Assembly (NCBI GenBank): GCA_022820505.1
Contig: JAJEFK010000016.1
Coordinates: 16,292 to 80,291, forward strand
DNA from: Acidimicrobiia bacterium
GTDB lineage: Bacteria > Actinomycetota > Acidimicrobiia > Acidimicrobiales > Poriferisodalaceae
Direction: 5' to 3'
Length of the DNA: 64,000 nucleotides
Part shown: positions 48,755 through 57,332 of the stretch, in pieces
Position numbering within the stretch: position 1 is the stretch's first letter
How the letters are laid out: each line of letters opens with the position of its first letter
Program-made: the position numbers and the translations under genes
The notes under the pieces: generated by a model
The model's database searches: none
What the model saw: only the letters and a program-made list of their open reading frames with translations
Told to the model about the DNA's origin: nothing

Positions 48755-50317
48755 ATGTCGGAGCCGGGGGGCGCCGCGGCGTCCCCCGGCTCCGGCGACG
48801 GTCGCGTCGTCGTCGACCTGCGCGGCATCCGCAAGGAGTTCCCCGGCGTCGTCGCGTGCGATGGCGCGAACCTCACAGTCCGCGCAGGCACGATTCATGC
48901 GCTGCTCGGCGAGAACGGCGCCGGCAAGACCTCGCTGGTAAACGTGCTCGGCGGCGTGTACCTGCCCGACGCCGGCGAGATCTGGGTGCACGGCCAGCAG
49001 CGTCAATTCCATTCGCCGGCCGATGCGATCGCCGCAGGCATCGGCATGGTCCACCAGGAATTCCGCCTGGTGCCCACGCTCACCGTTTTCGAGAATGTGG
49101 TGCTGGGTTCGGCGCCCCGCTATCTGGACATGGGTCAGATCATCGAGCGGGTCGCCCATCTGGCGGCCACATACTCGCTCCAGACCGACCCGTCCCGGCC
49201 GGTGTGGCAGCTGTCGGTCGGCGAGCGCCAGCGCGTCGAGATTCTGAAGGCGCTGTGGCGCGACGCGGACGTGCTGGTGCTGGATGAGCCGACCGCTGTG
49301 CTCACGCCGGCCGAGGCCGCCGATCTGGGCCTGACGCTGCGCTCGATGGCCGACCGGGGCCGCTCGGTTGTCTACATCAGCCACAAGCTGGACGAGGTGC
49401 TGTCGGTGTGCGACGAGGCGACGGTGCTGCGCAACGGGGTCACGGTGGCGCGGCCCCGCAGTCTCGCGGGCATCGATCGCTCCGATCTCGCAGAGATGAT
49501 GGTGGGCGAGGCGGCAACCCAGATCCAGCGGCCTGCAGAGAGGCCGAGTGGCGACATCGTGCTGGAGTTGGCGGGCGTCTCGGCGCTGAGCGACCGTGGG
49601 CTGCCAGCGCTGCACTCAGTGGACATCGACGTACGCGCCGGTGAGATCGTCGGCGTCGCAGGCGTCTCGGGCAATGGGCAGCGGGAGCTGGCCGAAGCCA
49701 TCGCCGGCCTTCGCCCGACTACCGCGGGCACCATGCTGCTCGCAGGAGTCGACATCACCGGCGCGTCGCCGCGGGGCCGTTCCCGTGCCGGCCTGGCGTA
49801 CGTGCCTGAGGATCGGCTCGGCATGGGGCTGGCGCCCACGATGTCGGTGGTCGACAACGCGGTCGTGCGATCGTACCGGTCGATGCGGCGCCGGATGATG
49901 CTCGACCTGCGCCGCTGCGAGGACTTCTGCCGCCGCCTCATCGAGCGCTTCGGCGTGCAGGTAGGACGCGTTCACGAACCAGTGAGCGCCCTGTCGGGCG
50001 GCAATCTCCAGCGCCTGCTGCTCGGGCGCGAACTGACCGGCGAGCCCAAGATGCTCGTGGCGGCTCAGCCCACCCGCGGCCTCGACGTGGCGGGTATCGC
50101 TGCAATCCAGGAGCAGATCGTGGCCCAGCGGGCGGCGGGCGTAGGCGTGCTGCTGATCTCCGAAGACCTCGATGAGCTGCTCGCCCTGTCGGATCGGCTG
50201 ATCGTGATGTACGAAGGTCAGGTTGCTGCGCTCATGGATCCGACGCAGGTCACCCGAGCCGAAGTGGGCGCTGCAATGGCCGGGAGCACCTCCACAGTCT
50301 CAGGCGGCAACTCGTGA
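48755..50317 (+). CDS. Double-domain ABC transporter ATPase (nucleoside/BMP importer)
   Basis: ATPase of 520 residues with two nucleotide-binding domains, as in RbsA and NupA-type importers. First domain: Walker A GENGAGKTS, signature LSVGERQR, Walker B VLVLDEPTAVLTP. Second domain: a degenerate P-loop (GVSGNGQRELAEAIAG), signature LSGGNLQRLLLGREL and a Walker B region where the usual DEPT is AAQPTRGLDVAG; this asymmetry is normal for the family. ATG 48755 starts 28 bases after the lipoprotein stop. It overlaps the permease by 4 bases. Confidence 0.92.
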   Translation: MSEPGGAAASPGSGDGRVVVDLRGIRKEFPGVVACDGANLTVRAGTIHALLGENGAGKTSLVNVLGGVYLPDAGEIWVHGQQRQFHSPADAIAAGIGMVHQEFRLVPTLTVFENVVLGSAPRYLDMGQIIERVAHLAATYSLQTDPSRPVWQLSVGERQRVEILKALWRDADVLVLDEPTAVLTPAEAADLGLTLRSMADRGRSVVYISHKLDEVLSVCDEATVLRNGVTVARPRSLAGIDRSDLAEMMVGEAATQIQRPAERPSGDIVLELAGVSALSDRGLPALHSVDIDVRAGEIVGVAGVSGNGQRELAEAIAGLRPTTAGTMLLAGVDITGASPRGRSRAGLAYVPEDRLGMGLAPTMSVVDNAVVRSYRSMRRRMMLDLRRCEDFCRRLIERFGVQVGRVHEPVSALSGGNLQRLLLGRELTGEPKMLVAAQPTRGLDVAGIAAIQEQIVAQRAAGVGVLLISEDLDELLALSDRLIVMYEGQVAALMDPTQVTRAEVGAAMAGSTSTVSGGNS

Positions 50318-51552
50318 CCGACCCGGGCGCAGCGCCGGAACCGACGCACGCCCCGCTGCACACCGTGTCGCGTGGCCGGGCCCGCTGGCATCGCGGCCTG
50401 GTGCGGCCCGTCCTGCAGCGGCGTGCCGATGTCGTGCCTGCCGCCCAGGCTGTCGCCTTCGTCATCGGCATCGTCGTGGCGCTCATCGCGGGGGCACTCC
50501 TGCTGCTCGCTGCCGGCAACGACCCAGCCCAGGTGTACGGCCGGATGGTCGACTCGTCGCTGGGCGGCATCAATTCGATCTCGCGGACACTGCTGCGAGC
50601 CACGCCGCTGGCGCTGGCCGGCCTGGCCGTTGCCGTGGCCGGCTCCATGGGCCTGTGGAACATCGGGGCCGAGGGCCAGATGATGGCGGGCGCAACCGTT
50701 GCAGCGGGCTTTGCCATGTCGGCCGGCGACCTGCCGGGGCCCCTCCTCATCGTGATGATGCTGATCGCAGGGGCAGTGGGCGGCGTCATTCTCATGGTGG
50801 GACCAGCGCTCGCACGGGCATACCTCGGCGTCAGCGAGATCATCACGACGCTGATGCTCGTCGAGGTCTCGATCCGGGTAGTGGAGTGGCTCGAGACCGG
50901 CCCCTGGAAGGACCCTGAGTCGCAGGGCTTCGCGCTCATCGAGCCGTTGCCCGACCAGGCGTCATTGCCGGGTTTGTTCGGTCGCGCCCACATCGGTGCA
51001 CTGTTCGCCGTCGCGCTGCTGGTCGCGTTCTGGCTGGCGGTCTCACGCACGGCCTGGGGATACGAGCTGCGCATGGCGGGTTCGTCGCCAGCCACAGCTC
51101 GCTATGCCGGCATCTCGCTGCAACGCAAAGTGCTCGCTGCCCTGTTGCTGTCGGGTGGGCTGGCCGGGCTCGCCGGCGCCATCGAGCTCACCGGAACGGC
51201 GACGAGGCTCGATCCTGGCTTGTCCAACGGATACGGCTTCGCCGGGATCATCGTGGCCGCGCTTGCCCTGATGCGACCGTCCGGCGTGGCGGCCGTGGCC
51301 TTCGTGTTCGGCGCGGTGCAGGTGGGAGGCCAGTCGATCCAGACGCTCGGCGTCACGAGTTCGATCGCAACGATCCTGCAGGCCATGATCCTCATCGGAG
51401 CGCTGGTGGCGGCCGTGCTGCTCAACTACCGCGTCCGCTGGGTGCGACCAGTCGGCCACCCGGCTGCGGAAATCGCGCCGCCGGCTGGGCTGGCCCCGGG
51501 CGGCGCTCCCCCTTCGGGCAGCTCTTCGAATCCGGAGGCATCGGGTGTCTGA
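50314..51552 (+). CDS. ABC transporter permease (BPL/nucleoside importer), subunit 1
   Basis: Integral membrane permease of 412 residues of the BPD_transp_2 type, with about nine hydrophobic segments. Landmarks are RTLLRATPLALAGLAVAVAGSMGLWNIGAEGQMMAG near residues 90-125, a region with the conserved NIGAEGQ motif, and SEIITTLMLVEVSIRVVEWL. The GTG start overlaps the ATPase stop (GTGA). The N-terminal ~40 residues and C-terminal Pro/Gly/Ser-rich tail are cytosolic. Forms the heterodimeric channel with the next gene. Confidence 0.92.
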   Translation: MTDPGAAPEPTHAPLHTVSRGRARWHRGLVRPVLQRRADVVPAAQAVAFVIGIVVALIAGALLLLAAGNDPAQVYGRMVDSSLGGINSISRTLLRATPLALAGLAVAVAGSMGLWNIGAEGQMMAGATVAAGFAMSAGDLPGPLLIVMMLIAGAVGGVILMVGPALARAYLGVSEIITTLMLVEVSIRVVEWLETGPWKDPESQGFALIEPLPDQASLPGLFGRAHIGALFAVALLVAFWLAVSRTAWGYELRMAGSSPATARYAGISLQRKVLAALLLSGGLAGLAGAIELTGTATRLDPGLSNGYGFAGIIVAALALMRPSGVAAVAFVFGAVQVGGQSIQTLGVTSSIATILQAMILIGALVAAVLLNYRVRWVRPVGHPAAEIAPPAGLAPGGAPPSGSSSNPEASGV

Positions 51553-52501
51553 GGCGGCCGTCGTCGGGCTGCTTGTGGCGACCGTTCAGTTCGCCACGCT
51601 CGTGTACCTGGCCGGTCTGGGCGAACTCATCGCCGAGCGCTCCGGCGTGCTGAACCTCGGTGTCGAGGGAATGATGGCGATGGGCGCTGTGAGCGGGTTC
51701 ATGATGGCGCTCGCCACCGACCGGCCCTGGATCGGGTTCGCATTCGCAGCGCTCGTCGGCATGGCGGTGGCAGGCATTCACGCACTGGTGAGCGTGGTGA
51801 TGGGCGCCGGTCAGGTGGTGTCCGGTCTGGCGATCACCATCGGTGGGCTGGGCTTCGCTGCCTTCATCGGTCAGGATGCGGTCCGCGAGCGTGCCGATGC
51901 CGTGTTCACCGATCTCGGCATCGCCGGGCTCGCCGACATCCGCTGGGTCGGCCCGATCCTGTTCAACCAGCCGCCAGTGGTCTATCTCGCGGGCTTCCTG
52001 GGCATCGCGGCCTGGTTCGTGCTGAATCGCACCCGGCTGGGTCTCGCGTTACGAGCAGTCGGCGAATCTGCCTCCACGACGGACTCAGTGGGCCACTCGG
52101 TGACCCTCCTGCGCTCCGGTGCTGTGCTGATCGGAGGTGCCTTCGCGGGCGCCGCCGGCGCCTTCCTGTCGCTCTACATGGCCGCCGGCTGGACCGAGGG
52201 CCTCATCGCCGGCCGCGGCTGGATCGCCGTGGCGCTTGTCATCTTCGGAGCATGGCGACCCGGACGTCTCGCTGCGGGTTCGCTGCTGTTCGGCTTCACG
52301 CTGGCCTTGCAGCCCAGGGTCCAGACGTTCGACCTGGAGCTTTTCGGGCTGGAGGTCAACACGATCTCGCCGGCGCTGCTCGGCATCCTGCCGTTCCTGC
52401 TGACCGTCGTGGTGCTGATCGCGATCAGCTTCCGGGCCCGGCACCGGCCGAGTCCGGCACCTGCAGCGCTGACCTTGCCCTACCGCCGCGAGGAGCGCTG
52501 A
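51545..52501 (+). CDS. ABC transporter permease (nucleoside importer), subunit 2
   Basis: Integral membrane permease of 318 residues with about nine hydrophobic segments. The conserved AERSGVLNLGVEGMMAMGAV motif near residues 30-50 is the partner form of NIGAEGQ in subunit 1, followed by GAGQVVSGLAITIGGLGFAAFIG and ALRAVGESASTTDSVGHSV. GTG start overlaps subunit 1 by 8 bases. It ends the operon; a terminator-like hairpin follows 29 bases later. The four genes make a complete importer for nucleosides, most likely purine nucleosides by family. Confidence 0.92.
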   Translation: MSEAAVVGLLVATVQFATLVYLAGLGELIAERSGVLNLGVEGMMAMGAVSGFMMALATDRPWIGFAFAALVGMAVAGIHALVSVVMGAGQVVSGLAITIGGLGFAAFIGQDAVRERADAVFTDLGIAGLADIRWVGPILFNQPPVVYLAGFLGIAAWFVLNRTRLGLALRAVGESASTTDSVGHSVTLLRSGAVLIGGAFAGAAGAFLSLYMAAGWTEGLIAGRGWIAVALVIFGAWRPGRLAAGSLLFGFTLALQPRVQTFDLELFGLEVNTISPALLGILPFLLTVVVLIAISFRARHRPSPAPAALTLPYRREER

Positions 52502-52529
52502 GGGCCCACGTTCCCACCCGTGCGAACAC

Positions 52530-52546
52530 CGTGAGGTGGCCTCACG
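52530..52546. terminator. Hairpin after the nucleoside importer operon
   Basis: Perfect inverted repeat CGTGAGG-TGG-CCTCACG (7-bp stem, 3-base loop) in the 69-base gap between the permease stop and the next gene. Position suits termination of the importer transcript, though no U-tract follows and the stem is short. Confidence 0.5.
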
Positions 52547-52570
52547 CAGCCGCCAAGTAGGTTTCGGCAA

Positions 52571-52897
52571 GTGACAGACGGCAACACCCACGAAGCCCTG
52601 CCTGACGGTACGAAACTGCAGATCCGGCTGCCGCCGGAACTCGAAGCGGGCGTATGGTCGAACTTTGCCGTGGTGCGCCACTCGCCCTATGAGTTCACGC
52701 TCGACTTCATCCGGCTCGACTTCAGCGGCAAGCAGTCGCCCCGCCGGGGCGTTGTCGTGCAACGGGTCAACATGTCGCCGCAGTTCGTGGAGCAGCTGAT
52801 CAGCGCCCTCACCGACAACATGTCCAAGTTCGCCTCGAACCTTGCGCCGTCCAGCCTCGAGTCCTTGCGCGAGTCCGGCGACGACGCCGAGGGGTGA
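52571..52897 (+). CDS. DUF3467 family protein
   Basis: Protein of 108 residues from GTG 52571. The family pattern is IRLPPELEAGVWSNFAVVRHSPYEFTLDFIRLD (shown in part: NFAVVRHSPYEFTLDFI), with VVVQRVNMSPQFVEQLISAL following. DUF3467 proteins are small and cytosolic, of unknown function, and often lie near cold-shock or ABC genes. Here the gene is convergent with a cold-shock gene, 6 bases apart. Confidence 0.88.
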   Translation: MTDGNTHEALPDGTKLQIRLPPELEAGVWSNFAVVRHSPYEFTLDFIRLDFSGKQSPRRGVVVQRVNMSPQFVEQLISALTDNMSKFASNLAPSSLESLRESGDDAEG

Positions 52898-52903
52898 ACG
52901 CCC

Positions 52904-53101
52904 TCAGACGGGCTTGACGTTCTGAGCTTCGTCGCCCTTGCGGCCGGGTCCGATGTCGAACTCGACCTCCTGCCCTGCCTCCAGCGTCCGGTAGTTCTCA
53001 CCGACGATGTTGGAGAAGTGGACGAAGACGTCATCGGCGCCTTCACGGGAGATAAAGCCGAAGCCCTTCTCGTTGTTGAAGAACTTGACTGTTCCGCGCA
53101 T
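52904..53101 (-). CDS. Cold-shock protein (CspA family)
   Basis: Single cold-shock domain of 65 residues. RNP1 is KGFGFISRE and RNP2 is DVFVHFSNI, the two nucleic-acid-binding motifs, preceded by [10 protein letters not shown]. It binds single-stranded RNA and acts as an RNA chaperone. The 65-base 5' region before the next upstream gene could hold the usual regulatory leader, but nothing specific is visible. Convergent with the DUF3467 gene. Confidence 0.97.
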   Translation of the reverse strand: MRGTVKFFNNEKGFGFISREGADDVFVHFSNIVGENYRTLEAGQEVEFDIGPGRKGDEAQNVKPV

Positions 53102-53166
53102 GTTGTGCCTCTCGAAGCTCGGCCTCGCCGGCCAAGGGCCGCAAGGGTACGGCGCGAAGGCTGCGA

Positions 53167-54144
53167 TCAGGCTCGCGCCTGCGCGCCGGGCACGAATTCG
53201 GCCAGGAACTTGAGCGTCGCCTCGACGAAGATGTCGTTGCGGTCGCCGGCCACCATGTGCGCCGCGCCGCCCACGTTGGCGTAGTGCGCATGCGGCACCG
53301 TTTCGAGGAACGACTGGGCGCCTTCCTCTGACAGCACATCGCTCATGCCGCCCCGGACCAGCAGGGTCGGCAGTGTCAGGTTCTCCGCAGCGGCCTGCTG
53401 GCGCGGGATGCGTTCGGCAAAGCTGCGCGGGCGGTGCATGAAGGCGGGATCCCAGTGCCAGCGGTAACGGCCGTCGGGCCAGAGGCGCACATTCTTCGCG
53501 AGCCCGTCCAAGTTCCTCGGCCGCTTGCGGTGCGGCTGGTAGTTGGCAATGGCCTCGGCCACCTCTTCGAGCGACGCGAACCCATCAGCGCCTTGGGCCA
53601 TGAACTCCCGGATCTTGCGCACGCCGGCCGCTTCGATCTGCGGCGCCGTGTCGACCAGCACGAGCGCGAGTGCGTCCACAGCACCCTCGCCGACCGCGGT
53701 CAGCGAGGTTCCCCCGCCCATCGACGCGCCCACCAGCACTGGCCGCTCGCCGAAGTGCTCCACGATCGCCACCAAATCGGCCACCGATGCCTCGGTGGTG
53801 TAATCGCCGTCCGGTGCCCAGTCCGAGTCGCCATGACCGCGGGCGTCGAGACACACCGCCCGGTAGCCGCCGTCGGCGAGGGCTTGGCCCGCTCCCTTCC
53901 AGGCGTGGCGGGTCTGACCGCCGCCGTGCTGCAGCAGGACCAGCGGGCCGTCGTCGCCGTAGAGGTCGGCGGCAACCGTCACGCCTCCCGACGCTTCGAT
54001 CATGACGTCGGGGACGAGCGTGTCGGTAATGCGCTCACCGTGCTCGGAGGGGTGCGAATAGACATCGGCACCGGCTGGCTCGGACGGCACGAAGTCGGGC
54101 GCGTCGGCGTCTGCGGGATCGAACAGCGGCTTGCGCTGAGTCAT
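53167..54144 (-). CDS. Alpha/beta hydrolase
   Basis: Serine-hydrolase-fold protein of 325 residues. The nucleophile elbow is [10 protein letters not shown] (Ser in G-x-S-x-G), the oxyanion segment is [17 protein letters not shown], and the catalytic His lies in [14 protein letters not shown]; the acid is probably Asp in [15 protein letters not shown]. Substrate unknown; the family includes lipases, esterases and ring-fission hydrolases. ATG 54144 was chosen from family length. It lies 118 bases after the selenoprotein gene on the same strand, so co-transcription is possible. Confidence 0.85.
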   Translation of the reverse strand: MTQRKPLFDPADADAPDFVPSEPAGADVYSHPSEHGERITDTLVPDVMIEASGGVTVAADLYGDDGPLVLLQHGGGQTRHAWKGAGQALADGGYRAVCLDARGHGDSDWAPDGDYTTEASVADLVAIVEHFGERPVLVGASMGGGTSLTAVGEGAVDALALVLVDTAPQIEAAGVRKIREFMAQGADGFASLEEVAEAIANYQPHRKRPRNLDGLAKNVRLWPDGRYRWHWDPAFMHRPRSFAERIPRQQAAAENLTLPTLLVRGGMSDVLSEEGAQSFLETVPHAHYANVGGAAHMVAGDRNDIFVEATLKFLAEFVPGAQARA

Positions 54145-54262
54145 GGAATGCCCTTCGTTCGGATCGAGGTCGGTCGGTGGATCGCGCGTCGGGGCCGCAC
54201 GGCGGTTGATCTGTGCAACTGACGGGCGGAAGCGTGTCGCAGGCCGAGACCGTGCACTCCGG

Positions 54263-55213
54263 CTAGCTCGTCCGGGCGCGGCCGTCAGACTTGGCCGCGG
54301 CCTGATCACGGCGGCGCGCCTCGCCGGCCGCCGCCAGCGCGGCCCGGTTCGAGTCGTCGACGCGCATGAAGTGGTCACGCCAGCCGTCGTTGTCGTCCGC
54401 ATCCCACACGAACGGCGTCTGCACCGTGGTGCGCGGCATCCACGCGTGCTCGAGCAGCTCCAGCCCCGTGCTCACGATGGCGCGCTGCATGTCGGCGTCA
54501 CCGGGCTTGCCGGTCGGGTTCCCCAGCGGGAAATCGGTGAACACGAACCGGGCGACGCCGCATTCCTCCACGATGTCGCGGGCGCTTCCGGCAACCACCG
54601 TGGGAATGCCGGCTTCTTCCAGGTGTCGAGCGATCAGACCGATCGTCTGGTGGCACACCGGTCAGAGCGGTACCAGGAAGGCAACGTCCACGCCGTCTTC
54701 GCGCATCCACTCCTCGATGCGGGGCGAATCGTTGCGCTGGGTGCGGCGATGGCTGTAGTCGGTGGGGATCCCGTAGAAGCGTTCAGACAGTGCACCGATG
54801 CGCCCCTCGGCCTCGAACTCGCGCAGCCGGTTGATGGGCAGGTAGGTGTCGAGGTCCTCGGTGTGGGTGTTGTCCTTGTCCCAGAAGAGATCGCTGTTGT
54901 ACAGGCCTGCGAGGGCATCGTCGCAGCGGGCGGCGTAGGGCTGCTTGGGCCGGGCCGCCGGCACTCCCGCGGGTTCGCGGCCCTTCTCGAAGAACGAGGT
55001 GGTGACCAGCCCGACGGTGCATTCCGACAGCGGCTTCGGGAGCGGAGCGAATGCCACCTCGTGGCTGTACGCCCACTGGTAGGGCTGCGGGTAGCCGTGG
55101 GCTGCGTAGTACTCGCGCGACTTGTCGATGTAGCTGAGGTACGACCGGTGCGCCCGCCGCCCATCCGGCTTGCGCCCGTTCGTCGTCCGCTGGGGCCGTT
55201 CTGTCAACGCCAT
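54263..55213 (-). CDS. Selenoprotein of glycine/betaine/sarcosine/D-proline reductase B family, TGA decoded as selenocysteine
   Basis: Reads as 316 residues with selenocysteine at residue 184 (TGA on the minus strand at 54664-54662), in VAFLVPL-U-PVCHQTIGL. U-x-x-C is the family redox motif, and homologous sequence continues in the same frame: RHLEEAGIPTVVAG, FTDFPLGNPTGKPGDADMQ and the C terminus ending ARTS. The N-terminal part includes LPKPLSECTVGLVTTSFFE and FYGIPTDYSHRR. The best start is ATG 55213 with GGGAG 5 bases upstream. The reductase function of Clostridial GrdB/PrdB is not assured; aerobic homologues are of unknown role. A stem-loop follows the TGA. Gene callers would report two pieces, 54263-54658 and 54662-55396. 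Confidence 0.87.
54622..54664 (-). promoter_or_regulatory. Candidate bacterial SECIS element of the GrdB/PrdB-like gene
   Basis: On the minus strand, the bases 3 to 40 after the UGA pair as an outer GGUGU/ACACC helix (54659-54655 with 54626-54622) and an inner CAGAC/GUCUG helix with a 5-base GAUCG loop. The loop side presents GGUCU, 22 to 26 bases after the UGA, similar to the GGUCU apical region of the E. coli fdhF SECIS at about 19 bases. The fit is by eye. Confidence 0.65.
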
Positions 55214-55343
55214 CGTGTCTCCCATGCCTCCCTGCGGGCCCGAACAAGGCCCACCGCTGAGCGCCGACTGAGCGGGCCAGCGCACCAAGACTGTAGGCGC
55301 CCTGCCCTGCGGGATGCCCGGTGCCGCTCTTAGCCTGATCGCC

Positions 55344-55847
55344 GTGAACGACGCCGACACATCCGGAGCGGACAGGACCGCGTCATCCGAAGACACTTCC
55401 GCGTGGGGTGCGGGCGGGCTGACGCTGGGTGGCAGCCTGGCCGAGGCCGTCGAGCAGCCGCCGACGGTGTTCGCAGCAGTCGGCGGTCAGCAGTTCTTCG
55501 ACGATCTGGTGGATCGCTTCTACGACGCAGTCGAGCAGGATGAGCTGCTCCGACCGATGTATCCCGCCGACATGGGGCCCTCCCGGCAGCGTTTGGCGGG
55601 CTTTCTGGCCCAGTACTGGGGCGGACCGGCCGACTACAGCGCTGAGCGTGGCCACCCGCGCCTGCGCATGCGACACATGCCCTTCGCCATCGGGTCAGCC
55701 GAACGCAATGCCTGGATGCGCCACATGGTTGCCTCGCTCGAAACGGCACACCTGCCGGACGGTTCACCACTCGATCCCGACATCGCTCAGGCCATGTTCG
55801 CCCACTTCGACAACGCCGCCACCCACCTCATCAACCAACCCGGCTAG
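55344..55847 (+). CDS. Truncated haemoglobin, group II
   Basis: About 167 residues, with a 40-residue non-conserved Asp/Ser-rich N terminus before the globin domain. The group II (trHbO) landmarks are FFDDLVDRFYDAVEQDELLRPMYP, the CD-region Tyr/Trp in QYWGGPADYS, and the haem-binding region HPRLRMRHMPFAIG with proximal His and the later AWMRHMV with Trp. It binds oxygen or NO and may protect against reactive nitrogen species. GTG 55344 is likely; ATG 55314 is an alternative. Divergent from the selenoprotein gene. Confidence 0.9.
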   Translation: MNDADTSGADRTASSEDTSAWGAGGLTLGGSLAEAVEQPPTVFAAVGGQQFFDDLVDRFYDAVEQDELLRPMYPADMGPSRQRLAGFLAQYWGGPADYSAERGHPRLRMRHMPFAIGSAERNAWMRHMVASLETAHLPDGSPLDPDIAQAMFAHFDNAATHLINQPG

Positions 55848-55859
55848 CAGGACGCGGAG

Positions 55860-56717
55860 ATGGCCATGCGACGAGCGCGGCAGATGTGGGAGTGCGTGGA
55901 GCGGTATCACCAGCTCTGCTATTGGGCGCCCGAGGTGCGCGAGGCGGGCGCTGCAGCAGGGTTGAAGGGCTTCTGGATGAACTACTTCGCGACCCGCTCG
56001 GCGCCGTTGGGACCCGTGCCGGCGAGCGTTGTGGAATCGCTGTTCTTCTACTACGCACCCGCGCGTGTGCGGCGGGCAATCCCCGATGCCTGGACGTTCT
56101 CGGCTCCGGAGGACGTGCTGGCAGCGCGCTATGAGGGCATGGACGCCGCGTTGAGGCGCGAGCTGGACGAGTCGGTCGGCAGCGATTCGATTCGCCGCAG
56201 CGCCGAGACCGTGCGGGCTGCTTGCGATGCGGCCGATCCTGTCGGGCGGGTGCTGTTCGCAGGGTGGGCGTCGCTGGACTGGCCTGACGAGCCGCACCTT
56301 GCGCTGTGGCACGGATGCACTCTGTTGCGGGAATACCGCAGCGGATGCCACCTGATCGCCCTGGCAGCGGCCGGTCTGGACGGCTGCGAATCGGTGGTCT
56401 CCCAGGTCGCCGTCGACGAGGCACCCCGCGAGTGGATTCAAGAAGAAGCCGGCTGGACTGAGGCCGAGGCCGCGGCCGCGTACAACCGCCTTCGCAGCCG
56501 CGGCTGGGTGGATGCCGACGGACGGGCCACCGCTGCAGGCTCCGACGGGCGCGCTGAGGTCGAGGCCATGACCGACCGGCTCGACGGCAACCATTGGGCC
56601 GCAATCGGCGACGACGCTGCCGATGCCCTACTGGCCGACATGGCGCCAATCAACGCCGGGCTGCCGAAGGACGACCAGATCGACTGGCGAGAGCTCTACC
56701 CCGCCAACGACGACTGA
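55860..56717 (+). CDS. SCO6745 family protein
   Basis: Protein of 285 residues. I recognise the actinobacterial SCO6745 family from YAPEVREAGAAAGLKGFWMNYFATRSAPLGPVPA (in part) and ESLFFYYAPARVRRAIPDAW, with a C-terminal AEAAAAYNRLRSRGWVD helix-turn-helix-like segment. Function is unknown; members may bind a ligand and DNA or act as an enzyme. It starts 12 bases after the haemoglobin stop, so the two genes form an operon. No signal peptide or membrane helix. Confidence 0.8.
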   Translation: MAMRRARQMWECVERYHQLCYWAPEVREAGAAAGLKGFWMNYFATRSAPLGPVPASVVESLFFYYAPARVRRAIPDAWTFSAPEDVLAARYEGMDAALRRELDESVGSDSIRRSAETVRAACDAADPVGRVLFAGWASLDWPDEPHLALWHGCTLLREYRSGCHLIALAAAGLDGCESVVSQVAVDEAPREWIQEEAGWTEAEAAAAYNRLRSRGWVDADGRATAAGSDGRAEVEAMTDRLDGNHWAAIGDDAADALLADMAPINAGLPKDDQIDWRELYPANDD

Positions 56718-56812
56718 GCAGGTGACAGCCGAGTCGTGGCCATCTGCGCTGTGGCGACCCTGAGCAGTCTGGCGCACTGCGCACCCTGACGGCATCTGCA
56801 AGGCTGCGGCCC

Positions 56813-57313
56813 ATGAGTGAGCAGCTTCCCGGGCATGTTGACGACCCGGTGATGTCCCATAGCGAGTCGATCGACATAGACGCCGCGCCGCAGAAGGTGT
56901 GGGACATGGTGACGGCGCTGGACCGCTACGGCGAGTGGAGCAACGAGAATACGGGCGGATACTGGCGCAAGGGTCCTGACGGTGTGCCCGGCACCGGGCA
57001 GGTCGGCGACATGTTCGTCGGCATCAACCGGCTCGACGGCGAGGAGTGGAAGGCCCCGGTCGAGATCATCCGCCGAGTCGAGAACGAGGACTTTGCCTTC
57101 GTGACCGGCGGCCTCGAATACAACATCGTCCTGTGGCGCTACCAGCTCGCGCCCAATGGCTCCGGCACCACATTGACCGAGACCTGGACGCTCCGCCAAC
57201 TGTCCCCCCGCATGATCGAGAACGGGCAGAAGGAACTCGACTACCGAGCCGGCAATGCTCGCGCTGGTATCCGCGCCACGCTCGCTGCGATGAAGGCAGC
57301 CGCAGAGGCCTAG
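56813..57313 (+). CDS. SRPBCC (START/Bet v1-like) family protein
   Basis: Protein of 166 residues with the SRPBCC ligand-binding fold. Typical strands are SESIDIDAAPQKVWDMVTAL, then GQVGDMFVGINRLDG, and the C-terminal helix AGIRATLAAMKAAAEA. Such proteins bind hydrophobic ligands, for example polyketide or aromatic compounds, or act as aromatase/cyclase. It stands 96 bases after the SCO6745 gene; a promoter could lie in that gap. Ligand unknown. Confidence 0.85.
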   Translation: MSEQLPGHVDDPVMSHSESIDIDAAPQKVWDMVTALDRYGEWSNENTGGYWRKGPDGVPGTGQVGDMFVGINRLDGEEWKAPVEIIRRVENEDFAFVTGGLEYNIVLWRYQLAPNGSGTTLTETWTLRQLSPRMIENGQKELDYRAGNARAGIRATLAAMKAAAEA

Positions 57314-57332
57314 CGCCTCAGCGGCGGAGCGA

